Source of the DNA: Candidatus Rokuibacteriota bacterium | GTDB taxonomy: Bacteria; Methylomirabilota; Methylomirabilia; Rokubacteriales; CSP1-6 | Reading direction: 5' to 3' | Length of the DNA: 42,971 bases | Assembly: GCA_003221455.1 (NCBI GenBank) | Contig: QHRX01000200.1 | Coordinates: 1 to 42,971, forward strand | Part shown: positions 25,272 through 35,428 of the stretch, piece by piece | How positions within the stretch are numbered: position 1 is the stretch's first letter | Layout: every line of letters starts with the position of its first letter | Program-made: the position numbers and the translations under genes | The notes under the pieces: model-generated | Seen by the model: only the letters and a program-made list of their open reading frames with translations | What the model was told of the DNA's origin: nothing | The model's database searches: none

Positions 25272-26512
25272 CGCTGATCGTGGCGGCCGGCGTCTGTCTC
25301 GTCGCGACGATGTTCTTCTCGGCGGCCGAGATGGCGTTCATCGCCGCCAACCGCGCGAAGCTCCAGCACCTCGCCGAGGAGGGCCATTCCGGCGCCCGCC
25401 GCTACCTCGAGAGCTTCCGGCAGCCCGAGCGGTTCCTGTCGACGGTGATGCTGGGCGCCACCCTGGCCCAGATCATCGCCTCGTCCGCGGCGACGTCCGG
25501 CCTCCTCCCCTATCTGGGGGGCCGGGCGCCCGTGGCCGTCACGCTCACCCTGACGCCGGTCATGCTGGTGCTGGGCGAGGTGATCCCCAAGGCGATCGCC
25601 CGCGAGTGGGCGACCGGCCTCATCCTCAAGCTGTACCGGCCGCTCACGTGGGTGGCGGTGCTCCTCTACCCGCTCGTCGCCGTCGCGAACGTCATCGTCG
25701 GCGCGGTGCTGCGGCCGTTCGGGCAGCGCGGGTCGGACACGCGCACGTTCGTTTCCCGGGAGGAGCTGAAGCTCCTGCTCCAGCTGGAGCCGGGCGAAGC
25801 CGACGTGACGACTCAGGAAGCCGAGATGATCGACAAGATCTTCGGTCTCGGCGACACCACCGTCCGGGAGATCATGGTGCCCCTCGTCGAGGTCGTGGCC
25901 GTCCCCAGCACCACCACCCCCGACGATGCCGTCACCGTCATGCTGGAGCGCGGCTTCTCGCGGCTGCCGATCTTCCGGCAACGCGTGACAAACCTGGTCG
26001 GCGTCGTCACCGCCATGGACCTCTTCCGCCGGGGCTCCTCGGTCCGCGCCCTCGAGGAGCTGATGCGCCAGCCGTACTACGTGCCCGAGACGAAGCGGAT
26101 CGACGACCTGCTCCGCGAGATGCAGCGAAGCGGCGTGCACCTTGCCATCGTCGTGGACGAGTACGGCGGCAGCACGGGTATCGTGACGCTCGAGGACATC
26201 GTCGAGCAGATCGTGGGCGACATCCAGGACGCGCACGATCGTGCCCCCGCCAGCATGGAGCGGCTGCCGGACGGCAGCTATCGCGTGCTGGCGCGGACAG
26301 AGGTGGACGAGATCAACAAGGCGCTGGACTGGGATCTGCCCAAGGAGGACTACGAGACGGTCGCGGGGCTGGTCCTGGCCTCGCTCCATCGCATTCCGCG
26401 CACCGGGGAGGAATTCCAGGTACGCGGGTACACGATCACCGTCCTGGAGGCAGACACCCGACGCGTGGTCGTGGTCAAGATCGCACGGACCGGTAAACCC
26501 GAAGGAGGCTAG
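25268..26512 (+). CDS. CNNM/HlyC-CorC family membrane protein with CBS domains (copy 2)
   Basis: A 414-residue paralogue of the preceding gene with the same order: CNNM membrane domain (1-190, with FFSAAEMAFIAANRAKL and TPVMLVLGEVIPKAIA), the linker MIDKIFGLGDTTVREIMVPLVEV, two CBS domains with LAIVVDEYGGSTGIVTLEDI, and a C-terminal CorC_HlyC domain (YETVAGLVLASLHRIPRTGEEF). The start ATG overlaps the previous stop (ATGA). The divergence between copies is large, so the duplication is old. Predicted role: divalent cation transport or regulation in the inner membrane. Confidence 0.88.
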   Translation: MTLIVAAGVCLVATMFFSAAEMAFIAANRAKLQHLAEEGHSGARRYLESFRQPERFLSTVMLGATLAQIIASSAATSGLLPYLGGRAPVAVTLTLTPVMLVLGEVIPKAIAREWATGLILKLYRPLTWVAVLLYPLVAVANVIVGAVLRPFGQRGSDTRTFVSREELKLLLQLEPGEADVTTQEAEMIDKIFGLGDTTVREIMVPLVEVVAVPSTTTPDDAVTVMLERGFSRLPIFRQRVTNLVGVVTAMDLFRRGSSVRALEELMRQPYYVPETKRIDDLLREMQRSGVHLAIVVDEYGGSTGIVTLEDIVEQIVGDIQDAHDRAPASMERLPDGSYRVLARTEVDEINKALDWDLPKEDYETVAGLVLASLHRIPRTGEEFQVRGYTITVLEADTRRVVVVKIARTGKPEGG

Positions 26513-26517
26513 AGGCG

Positions 26518-27192
26518 ATGCCAGGACGGATGGTCGAGTTCCCGGCCAATGGCGGCACCGCGAGCGGGTACCTCTCCACGCCCGCCGCCGGGCGCGGACC
26601 GGGCGTGCTCGTGATCCAGGAGTGGTGGGGGCTGGTGCGCCAGATTAAGAGCGTCTGCGACCGGCTCGCAGCCGAGGGCTTCACCGCCCTCGCCCCCGAC
26701 ATGTACCACGGCAAGAGCGCCGACGAGCCAGACGCCGCCGGCAAGCTCTTCATGGCCCTCAACATCGCGCAGGCCGAGAAGGACCTGCGAGGCGCCGCGA
26801 AGGCTCTGGCCGGCCACTCGAGCACCGCCAAGCTCGGCGCCGTCGGCTTCTGCATGGGCGGGCAGCTCGCCCTGTTCGCCGCCACGCTCAACCCGTCGAT
26901 CGGCGCCACCGCCAACTTCTACGGCATCCACCCCAACGTGAAGCCGGATTATGCGAAGCTGGCGGGGCCCGTGCTCGGGCTCTACGCCGAGAAGGATTCC
27001 TTCGTGACGCCGCAGGTCGCGCGGGAGGTCGACAAGGCGATCAAGGCTGCCGGGAAGCCCTCGGAGATCCACATCTATCCCGGCGTGGACCACGCGTTCT
27101 TCAACGAAGAACGGCCGGACGTCTACAACAAAGCGGCGGCCGACGACGCCTGGCGACGGACACTGACCTTCTTTCGGCAACATCTGAGGTGA
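26518..27192 (+). CDS. Dienelactone hydrolase family protein
   Basis: A 224-residue alpha/beta hydrolase. It has the DLH hallmark VLVIQEWWGL near the N-terminus and a cysteine nucleophile in GFCMGGQLAL (Cys112). Asp160 (YAEKDSFV) and His192 (VDHAFFNE) complete the triad. Classical members open dienelactones in chloroaromatic degradation, but many genomic copies have other ester or thioester substrates; nothing nearby indicates an aromatic pathway. The ATG at 26518 is preceded by AAGGAGG. It is the last plus-strand gene before the convergent ribosomal operon. Confidence 0.9.
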   Translation: MPGRMVEFPANGGTASGYLSTPAAGRGPGVLVIQEWWGLVRQIKSVCDRLAAEGFTALAPDMYHGKSADEPDAAGKLFMALNIAQAEKDLRGAAKALAGHSSTAKLGAVGFCMGGQLALFAATLNPSIGATANFYGIHPNVKPDYAKLAGPVLGLYAEKDSFVTPQVAREVDKAIKAAGKPSEIHIYPGVDHAFFNEERPDVYNKAAADDAWRRTLTFFRQHLR

Positions 27193-27199
27193 CCCGCGC

Positions 27200-27231
27200 C
27201 CGGGGCGCCGACCCGCGCGCGGGCGCCCCGG
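27200..27231. terminator. Bidirectional hairpin between convergent operons
   Basis: CCGGGGCGCC (27200-27209) and GGCGCCCCGG (27222-27231) form a perfect 10-bp stem with a 12-base loop, 8 bases after the hydrolase stop and 27 bases beyond the rplQ stop. The position fits termination from both sides. No T run is present. Confidence 0.6.
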
Positions 27232-27258
27232 CCAACCGACACGCCGGCCACGGGCGGC

Positions 27259-27732
27259 CTACCCTGCAGCGGCCGCCTGCTTCTTCTTGCGCTCCTTCGA
27301 CGCCCCGGCCTCGGCCTCGCCCTTGGGGGTCTTCTCCTTCTTGGCGCCTTTCGCGCTCTTGTCCTTGGGGGCCTCGGGCCGATCCACGAGCTCGAGCAGT
27401 ACCATCGGCGCCGCGTCGCCCGGCCGGGGTCCGATCCGGATGATCCGCGTGTAGCCGCCGTGCCGGTCGCCGAACCGGGCGGCGATCGTGTCGAAGAGCC
27501 GGCGGACGGCCTCTGCGTCCGGCACGAGCGCGGAGACCTGGCGCCGGGCGTGCAGGCTCTCGCGCTTCGCCAGCGTGATCATCTGGTCCGCGAGACCGCG
27601 GACCGCCTTTGCCTTCGCTTCGGTCGTGGTGATCCGCTCGTGACGGAACAGGGCCACGAGCAAGTTCCGGAAGAGCGCCCAGCGATGCGCCGTGACACGC
27701 CCGAGCTTGAAGCCCGCCTTGCGATGCCTCAT
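27259..27732 (-). CDS. rplQ: 50S ribosomal protein L17
   Basis: Large-subunit protein near the exit tunnel. The core (1-118) starts [24 protein letters not shown] and ends at [10 protein letters not shown]. It is followed by about 38 residues of Lys/Ala/Glu low-complexity tail ([20 protein letters not shown] and onward), so the protein is 157 residues rather than about 120-130. It is the last gene of the S10-spc-alpha operon, 30 bases after rpoA. Similar charged tails are present on L5 and L22 here. Confidence 0.96.
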   Translation of the reverse strand: MRHRKAGFKLGRVTAHRWALFRNLLVALFRHERITTTEAKAKAVRGLADQMITLAKRESLHARRQVSALVPDAEAVRRLFDTIAARFGDRHGGYTRIIRIGPRPGDAAPMVLLELVDRPEAPKDKSAKGAKKEKTPKGEAEAGASKERKKKQAAAAG

Positions 27733-27762
27733 CGGATGACCCGCGCGATGCTCACCACGCCC

Positions 27763-28743
27763 TCACCGGGGAGCACGGTTCAGCGCACCGAGCACGGTCG
27801 GATCGATGCGCATTCCCAGCGAGAGGCCGAGGGCGGCGAGCGCGGCCTTGATTTCTTCGATGGATTTGTCGCCGAGGTTCTTGACCTGCGCGAGATCCGA
27901 TTCCAGCTTCTGCGCGAGGTCGGCGACCACGACGATCTCGGCGTTCTTCAGCGCGTTCACAGCGCGGGCCGGGAGCGGCAGCTCCTCGATCGGCTTGGCC
28001 AGCGTCTCCCGCAGGAAGTCCTCGCCGGACTCCGCCGTCTCCGCCTCTTCCTCGAGCCCGCCCTCGGGCGCCATCAGCGAAAAGTGCTGCTTCAGATAGG
28101 TGGCGGCCCGCACGAGCGCCTCGTCGGGGGCGATCGCGCCGTTCGTCCAGATCTCGATGATGAGCTTCTCGTAGTCGGTGATCTTGCCGAGCCTGGACAT
28201 CTCGACCTCGTACCCAACCCGGAGGATCGGGGAGAACGCCGAGTCCACGGCGAGGGCGCCGGCGGGCACCGTGCCCCGCGGGTGCGCGTCCGCGGCGACG
28301 TACCCGCGGCCGACCCCGATGCCGAGCTCCATCCGCACCCGTCCGGACCCGAGCGTGAACAGGTGGAGCTCGGGGTTCAGCACCTCGATGCCGTCCACCT
28401 CCGGAACGTCGGCGCCCGTCACCTCCCGGGGCCCGGCCACCTCCAGGCGGATCGTCTTCGGCTCCCCCGAGGGAATCTGGATGGCCAGCTTCTTCAGGTT
28501 CAGGAGGACATCGGCCGTGGTCTCGTCGACGCCCGGAATGCGGGCCTCCGCGCTGGAGACGCCGTCGATCTTCGCCCACACGAGCGCCGCGCCCGGGATG
28601 ATCGACAGGAGCGCTCGCCGGAGGGAATTCCCCACGGTCAGGGCATAGCCCTTCTCGAACGGCTCGGCGATCTGACGGCCGTAGCGGTCGGTCAGGATCT
28701 CCCACTCGACCTTCCGCGGCTTCTGAAACGCTATCCTCGGCAT
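27763..28743 (-). CDS. rpoA: RNA polymerase alpha subunit
   Basis: 326 residues, normal size. The N-terminal dimerisation domain has LTVGNSLRRALLSIIPGAA. A linker rich in Glu (EGGLEEEAETAESGED, about 225-240) connects to the C-terminal domain with LPLPARAVNALKNAEIVVVADLAQ and LGDKSIEEIKAALAALGLSLG, the part that contacts UP elements and activators. It lies between rpsD (28 bases) and rplQ (30 bases), the standard alpha-operon order. Confidence 0.97.
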   Translation of the reverse strand: MPRIAFQKPRKVEWEILTDRYGRQIAEPFEKGYALTVGNSLRRALLSIIPGAALVWAKIDGVSSAEARIPGVDETTADVLLNLKKLAIQIPSGEPKTIRLEVAGPREVTGADVPEVDGIEVLNPELHLFTLGSGRVRMELGIGVGRGYVAADAHPRGTVPAGALAVDSAFSPILRVGYEVEMSRLGKITDYEKLIIEIWTNGAIAPDEALVRAATYLKQHFSLMAPEGGLEEEAETAESGEDFLRETLAKPIEELPLPARAVNALKNAEIVVVADLAQKLESDLAQVKNLGDKSIEEIKAALAALGLSLGMRIDPTVLGALNRAPR

Positions 28744-28771
28744 GCTCGCGCCCCTCTCCTTGGCCGATGGC

Positions 28772-29395
28772 CTACTTGCTGTACAACTCGACGATGAGCT
28801 GCTCGCTCACCGGGATCTGGATGTCCTCGCGGAGCGGGAAGCTCCGTACGAGGCCCTTGCGCTCGTTCGGGTCAAGCTCGAGCCACTGCGGCACCTGGCC
28901 CCGGCCGGCGTTCATGTTCTCGTCGACCCGCGCCAGCATCTTCGAGGTCGAGCGGGCCCGCACCACATCGCCCACCCGGACCAGGTAGGAGGGCACCGAG
29001 ACCTTGCGCCCGTTCACCTCGAAGTGTCCGTGGGCGACCATTTGACGCCCCTCGCGCCGGGAGGCCGCGAAGCCGAGCCGGTGGACGACGTTGTCGAGTC
29101 GCCGCTCGAGGTGCTTGAGGAGGTTCTCGCCCGTGATCCCCTTCTCCCGCTCCGCCGCGGAGAAGTAGCGCCGAAACTGGGTCTCGAGCACCCCGTAGAT
29201 CCGCTTCGCCTTCTGCTTCTCCCGGAGCTGGATCCCGAAGGCGGTCAGCTTGCCACGGTTCAGGCCGTGTTGGCCCGGCGGATAGTTCCGGCGCTCGATC
29301 GCGCACTTGTCGGTGAAGCACCGCGCCCCTTTCAGGAACAGCTTCATGCCCTCTCGCCGGCAGAGCCGGCACTTCGCGTCGCGATATCGCGCCAT
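28772..29395 (-). CDS. rpsD: 30S ribosomal protein S4 (zinc-binding type)
   Basis: 207 residues. Initiates 16S rRNA folding; in some bacteria it also represses the alpha operon. The N-terminus keeps a four-cysteine zinc motif: CRLC at 9-12, and RC then DKC at about 26 and 31. The S4 RNA-binding domain follows ([34 protein letters not shown]). The C-terminus is typical ([11 protein letters not shown]). Confidence 0.97.
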   Translation of the reverse strand: MARYRDAKCRLCRREGMKLFLKGARCFTDKCAIERRNYPPGQHGLNRGKLTAFGIQLREKQKAKRIYGVLETQFRRYFSAAEREKGITGENLLKHLERRLDNVVHRLGFAASRREGRQMVAHGHFEVNGRKVSVPSYLVRVGDVVRARSTSKMLARVDENMNAGRGQVPQWLELDPNERKGLVRSFPLREDIQIPVSEQLIVELYSK

Positions 29396-29407
29396 CGGCG
29401 AGTCCCC

Positions 29408-29827
29408 CTACACCCGGCGTCGCTTGGGCGGCCGGCAGCCGTCGTGGGGGATCGGCGTCACGTCGTGGATCGCGCTGATCTCCAGGCCCACCGCCTGGAG
29501 CGACCGGATGGCCGCTTCGCGCCCCGCGCCCGGTCCCTTCACGAACACCTCGACCTGCTTGAGGCCGTACTCCATGGCCTTGCGCGCGGCGATTTCCGCC
29601 GCCGTCTGGGCGGCGAACGGCGTGCTCTTGCGCGAGCCCTTGAAGCCGACGCTGCCCGCGCTGGCCCAGGCCACGACGTTGCCCGCCTTGTCGGCGAGGG
29701 TGACGATGGTGTTGTTGAACGTCGCCTGCACGTGCGCCACGCCCGTGCGGACCTCGCGTCGTTCCCGCTTCTTGCCGCCCTTCTTCCGGGCGGGGGCCTT
29801 GGGTGCGGTCGGCTGCGCTTCTGCCAT
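29408..29827 (-). CDS. rpsK: 30S ribosomal protein S11
   Basis: 139 residues; platform protein of the small subunit near the Shine-Dalgarno helix. A Lys/Ala/Pro-rich N-terminal extension of about 25 residues precedes the core ([25 protein letters not shown], then [20 protein letters not shown]). It ends with the canonical [13 protein letters not shown]. It is 3 bases from the upstream rpsM stop and 12 bases before rpsD. Confidence 0.97.
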   Translation of the reverse strand: MAEAQPTAPKAPARKKGGKKRERREVRTGVAHVQATFNNTIVTLADKAGNVVAWASAGSVGFKGSRKSTPFAAQTAAEIAARKAMEYGLKQVEVFVKGPGAGREAAIRSLQAVGLEISAIHDVTPIPHDGCRPPKRRRV

Positions 29828-29830
29828 GGC

Positions 29831-30238
29831 TTACGCTCCTGTCTTCCTGGGCCCCGGCGGGGCCGCCGTCGGCTTCTTCTTGACCATCACGCCCCGGCGC
29901 GGCCCCTTGCGCGTTCGCGCGTTCGTATGGGTGCGTTGCCCGCGCACCGGCAGCCCCTTCCGGTGCCGGACGCCCCGGTAGCTGCCGATGTCCATGAGGC
30001 GCTTCACGTTCATCGAGACCTCGCGGCGAAGGTCGCCTTCCACCTTGAGCTCGCGCTCGATGATCTCGCGGACGCGCGCGGTCTCGTCCTCGTTCCAGGT
30101 CCGCACCCGCTTGTTGGGGTCGATGGCGGCGCGCTGCAGCACGCGCCTGGCCGTCGGCTGGCCGACGCCGTAGATGTACGTGAGGGCCACCTCACCGCGC
30201 TTGTCGCGGGGCAAATCCACTCCGGCCACACGTGCCAT
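29831..30238 (-). CDS. rpsM: 30S ribosomal protein S13
   Basis: 135 residues; head protein that forms intersubunit bridges and contacts the P-site tRNA. It begins [26 protein letters not shown] and contains the helix-turn-helix-like core and [26 protein letters not shown] short Lys/Pro tail follows. It is 12 bases downstream of rpmJ. Confidence 0.97.
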   Translation of the reverse strand: MARVAGVDLPRDKRGEVALTYIYGVGQPTARRVLQRAAIDPNKRVRTWNEDETARVREIIERELKVEGDLRREVSMNVKRLMDIGSYRGVRHRKGLPVRGQRTHTNARTRKGPRRGVMVKKKPTAAPPGPRKTGA

Positions 30239-30250
30239 ATTCGCTCCCTC

Positions 30251-30364
30251 TCAGCCCTGGCGCTGGTTGTGCCGGGGGTTCTTGCAGATGACCCGGACGA
30301 CTCCGGATCGTCGCACGATCTTGCAGTTCTCACAGCGCACCTTGACAGACGGTCGAACCTTCAC
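30251..30364 (-). CDS. rpmJ: 50S ribosomal protein L36 (zinc-binding type)
   Basis: A 37-residue protein translated from GTG at 30364: [19 protein letters not shown], then the segment ending NPRHNQRQG. Cys11, Cys14, Cys27 and His32 form the C+ zinc site. GGAGG lies 6 bases upstream of the GTG. The position between infA and rpmJ's usual partner rpsM is canonical. Confidence 0.95.
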   Translation of the reverse strand: MKVRPSVKVRCENCKIVRRSGVVRVICKNPRHNQRQG

Positions 30365-30380
30365 GACGCTCCTCCCAACC

Positions 30381-30599
30381 CTATTTGAACCGATATGTGA
30401 TCCGGCCGCGGGTCAGATCGTACGGCGACAGCTCGACCTTGACCCGGTCACCGGGAAGAATGCGGATGAAGTTCATGCGCATCTTGCCGCTCACGTGGGC
30501 GAGCACGCGGTGGCCGTTCTCCAGCTCCACGCGGAACATCGCGTTCGGCAGGGGCTCGACCACGGTGCCCTCGACCTCGATCGCGTCCTCTTTGGTCAC
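30381..30599 (-). CDS. infA: Translation initiation factor IF-1
   Basis: 72 residues, S1/OB fold, binds the ribosomal A site during initiation. It begins [26 protein letters not shown] and ends [18 protein letters not shown], essentially consensus. The ATG overlaps the map stop (ATGA). Confidence 0.97.
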   Translation of the reverse strand: MTKEDAIEVEGTVVEPLPNAMFRVELENGHRVLAHVSGKMRMNFIRILPGDRVKVELSPYDLTRGRITYRFK

Positions 30600-31375
30600 G
30601 CCGCCGTCCTCCGACCGTCCGGCTCGGTCTTGCGAGTGAGGATCTCCGGCCCGTCCTCGGTCACCGCGACCGTGTGCTCAAAGTGCGCCGCCAGGCTCCC
30701 GTCCACGGTCACCGCGGTCCATCGATCCTCGAGGACCCGCACCTCCCAGCTGCCCATCGTGACCATCGGCTCGATCGCGAGCACCATGCCGGGCTTGAGC
30801 TGCGGCCCCCGTCCCGGCTCGCCGAAGTTCGGCACCTGCGGGTCCTCGTGCAGATCGCGGCCGATCCCGTGCCCGACGAACTGTCTGACGACCGCGAAGC
30901 CGTGCGCCTCGACATGCTCCTGGACGGCGTGCGAGATGTCCGACAACCGGCGGCCCGGCCAGCACGCGGCGACGGCACGGGCGAGGCTGTCGCGGGTAAC
31001 GTCGAGGAGCTCCCGCACCCGCGGGGCCACCTCGCCGACCGCGAGGGTCAGGGCGCAGTCCGCATAGTACCCCTCGACGATGCAGCCGAGATCGAGCCCG
31101 ACGATGTCCCCCTCCTTGACCCGCCGGCGTGGCGAGGGAATCCCGTGCACCACCTCGTCGTTGATCGACACGCAGATGGTGGCCGGAAAGCCGCGGTAGC
31201 CCTTGAACGCCGGCGCCGCGCCACGGGCGCGGATGAAGTCCTCGACCTCCTCGTCGATCTCCTGGGTCGACAGACCGGGTTCGACCCACGCCGTGAGCCG
31301 CTCCGTCACCTCGGCCAGGACGTGGCCGGCCGTGCGCATCAGGGCGAGCTCGCGCGGGGACTTCAGCAGGATCAC
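30596..31375 (-). CDS. map: Type I methionine aminopeptidase
   Basis: 259 residues; removes the initiator methionine from new proteins. Metal ligands are visible in order: Asp in GLDLG, Asp in ADCALT, His in [12 protein letters not shown], Glu in AIEPMV and Glu in FEHTVAVTE. The start is the GTG at 31375 ([17 protein letters not shown]), which overlaps the adk stop. The open frame upstream to 31636 is a shadow of adk. No SH3-type zinc N-terminal extension is present. Confidence 0.96.
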   Translation of the reverse strand: MILLKSPRELALMRTAGHVLAEVTERLTAWVEPGLSTQEIDEEVEDFIRARGAAPAFKGYRGFPATICVSINDEVVHGIPSPRRRVKEGDIVGLDLGCIVEGYYADCALTLAVGEVAPRVRELLDVTRDSLARAVAACWPGRRLSDISHAVQEHVEAHGFAVVRQFVGHGIGRDLHEDPQVPNFGEPGRGPQLKPGMVLAIEPMVTMGSWEVRVLEDRWTAVTVDGSLAAHFEHTVAVTEDGPEILTRKTEPDGRRTAA

Positions 31376-32025
31376 GCCGGACGGCCCACCAGGTTTCGGA
31401 TCGCGCGGCCGACGGCGGCGACGTCGCCCTCGCCGGAGACCGTCGACAGCAGATGGCGGTCGCGGTAATAGTCGAGCAGCGGGACGGTCTGCGTCGCGTA
31501 GACGGCCAGGCGCGCGCGGACCGTCTCTTCCCGGTCGTCCTTCCGCTGCACCAAGGCGCTCCCGCAACGGTCGCACCGGTCGCCCGCCTTCGGGGGCGCG
31601 AACGCGAGATGAAAGGTCGAGCCGCACGTCGGGCACACGCGCCGGCCCGTGAGCCGCCGCAGCAGCTCCGGCTCGGAGACCGAGAAGAAGATGACCCGGT
31701 CGAGACCCTGCCCGAGGTCCTTCAGGAGGCGCTCCAGGCCCTCCGCCTGCGCGAGCGTGCGCGGGAACCCGTCCAGGATGAAGCCCCGCCGGGCGTCGGG
31801 CTGGGCCAGCCGCTCGGCGATCAGGCCGACCACGACGTCGTCGGGCACGAGCGCGCCGGCGTCCATGTAGCGCCGCGCCTCGAGCCCGAGGGCGGTCTGC
31901 GCCGCAACCGCTTCCCGCAGCATGTCGCCGGTGGCGATCTGCGGCACGTGGAGCTCAGCGGCGAGCAGGCGCGCCTGCGTCCCCTTGCCGGCGCCGGGAG
32001 GGCCGAGGAAGACCAGCCGCGTCAC
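31372..32025 (-). CDS. adk: Adenylate kinase (zinc-lid type)
   Basis: 217 residues; interconverts ATP, ADP and AMP. The P-loop is GPPGAGKGTQ near the N-terminus, the NMP-binding segment is TGDMLREAVAAQTALG, and GFPRTLAQAEGL follows. The lid has a four-cysteine zinc site (VCPTCGSTF and RCDRCGSAL), as in long-form enzymes of Gram-positives and many soil bacteria. The start overlaps the secY stop (ATGA). Confidence 0.97.
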   Translation of the reverse strand: MTRLVFLGPPGAGKGTQARLLAAELHVPQIATGDMLREAVAAQTALGLEARRYMDAGALVPDDVVVGLIAERLAQPDARRGFILDGFPRTLAQAEGLERLLKDLGQGLDRVIFFSVSEPELLRRLTGRRVCPTCGSTFHLAFAPPKAGDRCDRCGSALVQRKDDREETVRARLAVYATQTVPLLDYYRDRHLLSTVSGEGDVAAVGRAIRNLVGRPA

Positions 32026-33338
32026 CGAACCGCCCGCGTCTTGGACTTCTTAAGGAAGCCCTCGTAGTGTCGCGTCAGCAGATGAGACTCCATTTGACGC
32101 ACGGTGTCGAGCGCGACGCCGACGACGATGAGCAAGCTCGTCCCGCCGAAGTAGAACGGCACGTTGAACCAGCGGATCATGAAGTCGGGCAGCACCGAGA
32201 TCATAGCCAGGAAGATGGCGCCGGGCAGCGTGATCCGAGTCAGCGTCCGGTCGATGTACTCGGAGGTCTTCTTGCCCGGCCGAACGCCCGGGATGAAGCC
32301 GCCGTACTTCTTCATGTTGTCGGCGAGGTCGATCGGGTTGAAGACGATCGCCGTGTAGAAGTACGTGAAGAAGATGATCAGGGCGCAGTAGAACATCGTG
32401 TAGGTGAAGCGCCCCGGCGAGAGCGCGTCCGCGACCGCCTGCATCCACGGGTGGGGCACGAAGCGGGTCAGCGTCGCCGGAAACAGGATCAGGGACGCCG
32501 CGAAGATGACGGGAATGACGCCCGCGGTGTTGATGCGGAGCGGGATGTGGGTCGACTGCCCGCCGTAGACCCGCCGACCGACCACACGCTTGGCGTACTG
32601 CACGGGAATCTTCCGCTCCCCTTCCTGCATCAGGACGACGGCGGCAGTGACGGCGACCATCATCAACAGGATGAAGAGGAAGAGGAGGATCGGGAGCTCC
32701 CCGGTGGTGATCAGCGTATAGGATGCGACGACCGCCGACGGCAGCCGCACGACGATGCCGGCGAAGATGATGAGCGAGATGCCATTGCCGATGCCGCGCT
32801 CGGAGATCTGCTCGCCCAGCCACATGACGAGCGCGGTGCCGGCGGTGAGCGTCAGCACGGTCAGGAGGCGGAACCCCCAGCCGGGACGGGGCACGATCGC
32901 GAGCCCGTTCGGGCTGCGCATGCTCTCGAGCCCGTAGGCGATGCCGAGCGACTGGACGATCGACAAGAGGATCGTGCCGTACCGCGTGTACTGGGTGATC
33001 TTCTTCCGTCCGGCCTCGCCCTCCTTCGAGAGTCGCTCGAGCGCGGGGATCACGACGACGAGCAGCTGCAGGATGATCGAGGCCGAGATATACGGCATGA
33101 TGCCGAGCGCGAAGACCGAGAGCCGCCGGAGGTTCCCGCCCGAGAAGAGGTCGACCATTCCGAGCAGCGTGTTCGCCGCCTGGTCGAAGAACTGGCTGAG
33201 GGCGTGACCGTCGATGCCCGGGGTGGGCACGTGGGCTCCGACCCGGTACGCCGCCAGCAGCCCGGCGGTCACCAGAACCCGCCGCTTGAGCTCCGGGATC
33301 TTGAAGATGTTCTGGAAGCTGTAGAGGCCCTCGATCAC
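32022..33338 (-). CDS. secY: Protein translocase subunit SecY
   Basis: 438 residues with ten predicted membrane helices; the channel of the Sec translocon. Typical blocks are [41 protein letters not shown], the cytoplasmic [19 protein letters not shown] and the C-terminal [23 protein letters not shown]. The start overlaps the rplO stop. Confidence 0.97.
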   Translation of the reverse strand: MIEGLYSFQNIFKIPELKRRVLVTAGLLAAYRVGAHVPTPGIDGHALSQFFDQAANTLLGMVDLFSGGNLRRLSVFALGIMPYISASIILQLLVVVIPALERLSKEGEAGRKKITQYTRYGTILLSIVQSLGIAYGLESMRSPNGLAIVPRPGWGFRLLTVLTLTAGTALVMWLGEQISERGIGNGISLIIFAGIVVRLPSAVVASYTLITTGELPILLFLFILLMMVAVTAAVVLMQEGERKIPVQYAKRVVGRRVYGGQSTHIPLRINTAGVIPVIFAASLILFPATLTRFVPHPWMQAVADALSPGRFTYTMFYCALIIFFTYFYTAIVFNPIDLADNMKKYGGFIPGVRPGKKTSEYIDRTLTRITLPGAIFLAMISVLPDFMIRWFNVPFYFGGTSLLIVVGVALDTVRQMESHLLTRHYEGFLKKSKTRAVR

Positions 33339-33805
33339 GTGGAGCCCACCACGGTCGACGGGAGCAGCTCGACGCTGCCGCCCCGCGCCTCGATCTTCGC
33401 TCGCGCCGACCCGCTGACGGCGTGCACCTTCACCGTGAGCGCGTGCGCGAGCTCCCCCTGGCCCAGGATCTTGACCCGCTCGGTCCCCGACTTCTTGATG
33501 AGGCCGAGCTCGACGAGGCGCGCGGGGTCGACGACGCTGCCGGCGGGAAGCCCGGCGAGCGACCTGAGGTTCACGACTTCGTACTCGGTCTTGCCCCCGT
33601 GGGGGACGAATCCGCGCTTGGGCAAGCGCCGATAAAGCGGCATCTGGCCGCCCTCGAAGCCGCCCCCCTTGCCGCCGCCAGAGCGCGCCTTGTGGCCCTT
33701 GTGACCCCGGGTCGACGTCTTGCCGTGGCCCGAGCCCGGCCCGCGCCCCACGCGTTTCCGCGGCTTCTTCGCCCCCGGCGCCGGCCGGAGATCGTCAAGC
33801 TTCAT
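33335..33805 (-). CDS. rplO: 50S ribosomal protein L15
   Basis: 156 residues. Starts [26 protein letters not shown] and continues through the glycine/lysine-rich [32 protein letters not shown], which threads through 23S rRNA. The start overlaps rpmD by 11 bases. Confidence 0.97.
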   Translation of the reverse strand: MKLDDLRPAPGAKKPRKRVGRGPGSGHGKTSTRGHKGHKARSGGGKGGGFEGGQMPLYRRLPKRGFVPHGGKTEYEVVNLRSLAGLPAGSVVDPARLVELGLIKKSGTERVKILGQGELAHALTVKVHAVSGSARAKIEARGGSVELLPSTVVGST

Positions 33806-33983
33806 GGCTCACCTCGAGGACGTGCGGGACCTTCGCGATCATGCCGCGCACGGTCGGCGTGTCGGCGTGCATCACGGTCTGGCGGATCTTCCGGAGCCCG
33901 AGCGCCCGGACGGTCGCCTCCTGCCTGGGACTCAGACCAATCAGGCTCCGCGTCAGCGTGACCTTAAGCGTCTTGCCGGACAC
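33795..33983 (-). CDS. rpmD: 50S ribosomal protein L30
   Basis: 62 residues from GTG at 33983: [19 protein letters not shown], then [22 protein letters not shown]. The start lies inside the end of rpsE (20-base overlap). The longer open frame to 34070 is a shadow of rpsE and lacks similarity. Confidence 0.95.
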   Translation of the reverse strand: MSGKTLKVTLTRSLIGLSPRQEATVRALGLRKIRQTVMHADTPTVRGMIAKVPHVLEVSHEA

Positions 33984-34500
33984 CCGACCCCTCCGGGGCG
34001 CCCTCGCCGTCCACGCTCCGCTTCCGCAGCGCGCGCAGGTCCTGGAGCCGCTTGATCTGCCGGAGCGCATCCATCGTCGCCTTCAGCACGTTGTGCGGGT
34101 TGTTGGATCCGAGCGTCTTGGTGAGGATGTCCTGGACGCCCGCCGCCTCCAGCACGGGGCGGACGGCGCCGCCCGCGATGACGCCCGTGCCCGGCACGGC
34201 CGGCTTCAGGAAGACCCGGCCGGCCCCGAAGTGCCCGGTGATCTCGTGGGGGATCGTCGTGTCACGGAGCGGGACGAAGATCAGGTCCTTCTTGGCATGC
34301 TCGACCGCCTTGCGGATCGCCTCCGGGACCTCGTGGGCCTTGCCGAGCCCGACGCCCACGTGTCCGCGTCCGTCGCCGACGACGACGAGTGCCGTGAAGG
34401 AAAAGCGCCGGCCGCCCTTGACGACCTTCGCGACGCGGTTGATGGAGACCACTCGGTCGTTGAGCTCGAGGACGCTGGGATCGATGCGCACCTGGGCCAC
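33964..34500 (-). CDS. rpsE: 30S ribosomal protein S5
   Basis: 178 residues; decoding-fidelity protein. The double-stranded RNA-binding N-terminal part ([28 protein letters not shown]) is followed by [17 protein letters not shown] and the C-terminal [18 protein letters not shown] and [14 protein letters not shown] short charged tail overlaps rpmD. Confidence 0.97.
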   Translation of the reverse strand: MAQVRIDPSVLELNDRVVSINRVAKVVKGGRRFSFTALVVVGDGRGHVGVGLGKAHEVPEAIRKAVEHAKKDLIFVPLRDTTIPHEITGHFGAGRVFLKPAVPGTGVIAGGAVRPVLEAAGVQDILTKTLGSNNPHNVLKATMDALRQIKRLQDLRALRKRSVDGEGAPEGSGVRQDA

Positions 34501-34509
34501 TCGCCGCTC

Positions 34510-34875
34510 CTAAAAGACCAAGCCGCCGGCCCGCGCGGCCTCGGCCAGTGCCTTGACTCGTCCGTGATATTGAAAGCCGCCGCGGTCGAAGACCACGCGC
34601 TCCACGCCCCGCTCCTTCGCCTTCTGCGCGATCAGCTCGCCCACGACCTTCGCCGCGGCGACGTTTCCGCCGCTCTTCTGTCGCGCGCGGAACGCGGGGC
34701 TGCGGCTGTCCACTGCGGCCAGCGTCCGCCCGCTCTCGTCGTCGATCAGCTGAGCGTAGATGTGATTCAGGCTGCGGAACACCGCCAGGCGCGGGCGCGC
34801 CGCGGAGCCGCGGAGCCGCCGGCGCAGCCGGAGATGCCGTACGTCCCGCGACGCTCGTCGTTCGCGAGTGATCAT
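34510..34875 (-). CDS. rplR: 50S ribosomal protein L18
   Basis: 121 residues; binds 5S rRNA with L5. [23 protein letters not shown], then a C-terminal [24 protein letters not shown]. The start overlaps the rplF stop (ATGA). Confidence 0.97.
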   Translation of the reverse strand: MITRERRASRDVRHLRLRRRLRGSAARPRLAVFRSLNHIYAQLIDDESGRTLAAVDSRSPAFRARQKSGGNVAAAKVVGELIAQKAKERGVERVVFDRGGFQYHGRVKALAEAARAGGLVF

Positions 34876-35420
34876 TTCGCGCCCGCGCCGGCCTTCTTGC
34901 CCACCTTCCGCCGCACGACCTCGTCGACGTACTTGATCCCCTTGCCCTTGTAGGGGTCGGGTTTGCGGAGCTCACGGAGCTTGGCCGCCGTCTGCCCGAG
35001 GACCGCCTTGTCGGCGGCCCGGAGCGTGATCAGGACCTGCTTGTCGATCTCGGCCGACACCCCATCGGGCAGCGGGAAGATGATCGGGTGCGAGTACCCG
35101 AGGGCCAGCTGGATGGCCTTGCCCTGCATCTGGGCGCGGTACCCGATGCCGACGATCTCGAGCTTCCGCTCGAATCCCTGCTTGACGCCGCTCACCATGT
35201 TGGCCAGCAGCGAGCGCGCGAGCCCGTGGAGGGCCCGGACCGACGCCTGATCGGAGCCCCGCGAGACCACGAGCTGGTTGTCCTTGAGCACGACCGCCAG
35301 CGGCGTCGGTACCGTCTGCGTCAGCGCGCCCTTGGGCCCCTGGGCCCGGACGGTGGCGCCGTCCACGGCCACGGTGACGCCCGGGGGGATTGGGATCGGC
35401 TTCCGACCGATGCGTGACAT
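34872..35420 (-). CDS. rplF: 50S ribosomal protein L6
   Basis: 182 residues from ATG 35420 ([17 protein letters not shown]); the frame extends 5 codons upstream to 35435 without support. Two L6 repeats are present, and the C-terminal [26 protein letters not shown] is canonical. L6 sits at the base of the L7/L12 stalk. Confidence 0.97.
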   Translation of the reverse strand: MSRIGRKPIPIPPGVTVAVDGATVRAQGPKGALTQTVPTPLAVVLKDNQLVVSRGSDQASVRALHGLARSLLANMVSGVKQGFERKLEIVGIGYRAQMQGKAIQLALGYSHPIIFPLPDGVSAEIDKQVLITLRAADKAVLGQTAAKLRELRKPDPYKGKGIKYVDEVVRRKVGKKAGAGAK

Positions 35421-35428
35421 GGCGCTTC

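Noticed and set aside
33984-34070. Longer L30 starting upstream of 33983
   Set aside because: The extra residues overlap rpsE and have no L30 similarity; GTG at 33983 begins the conserved core.
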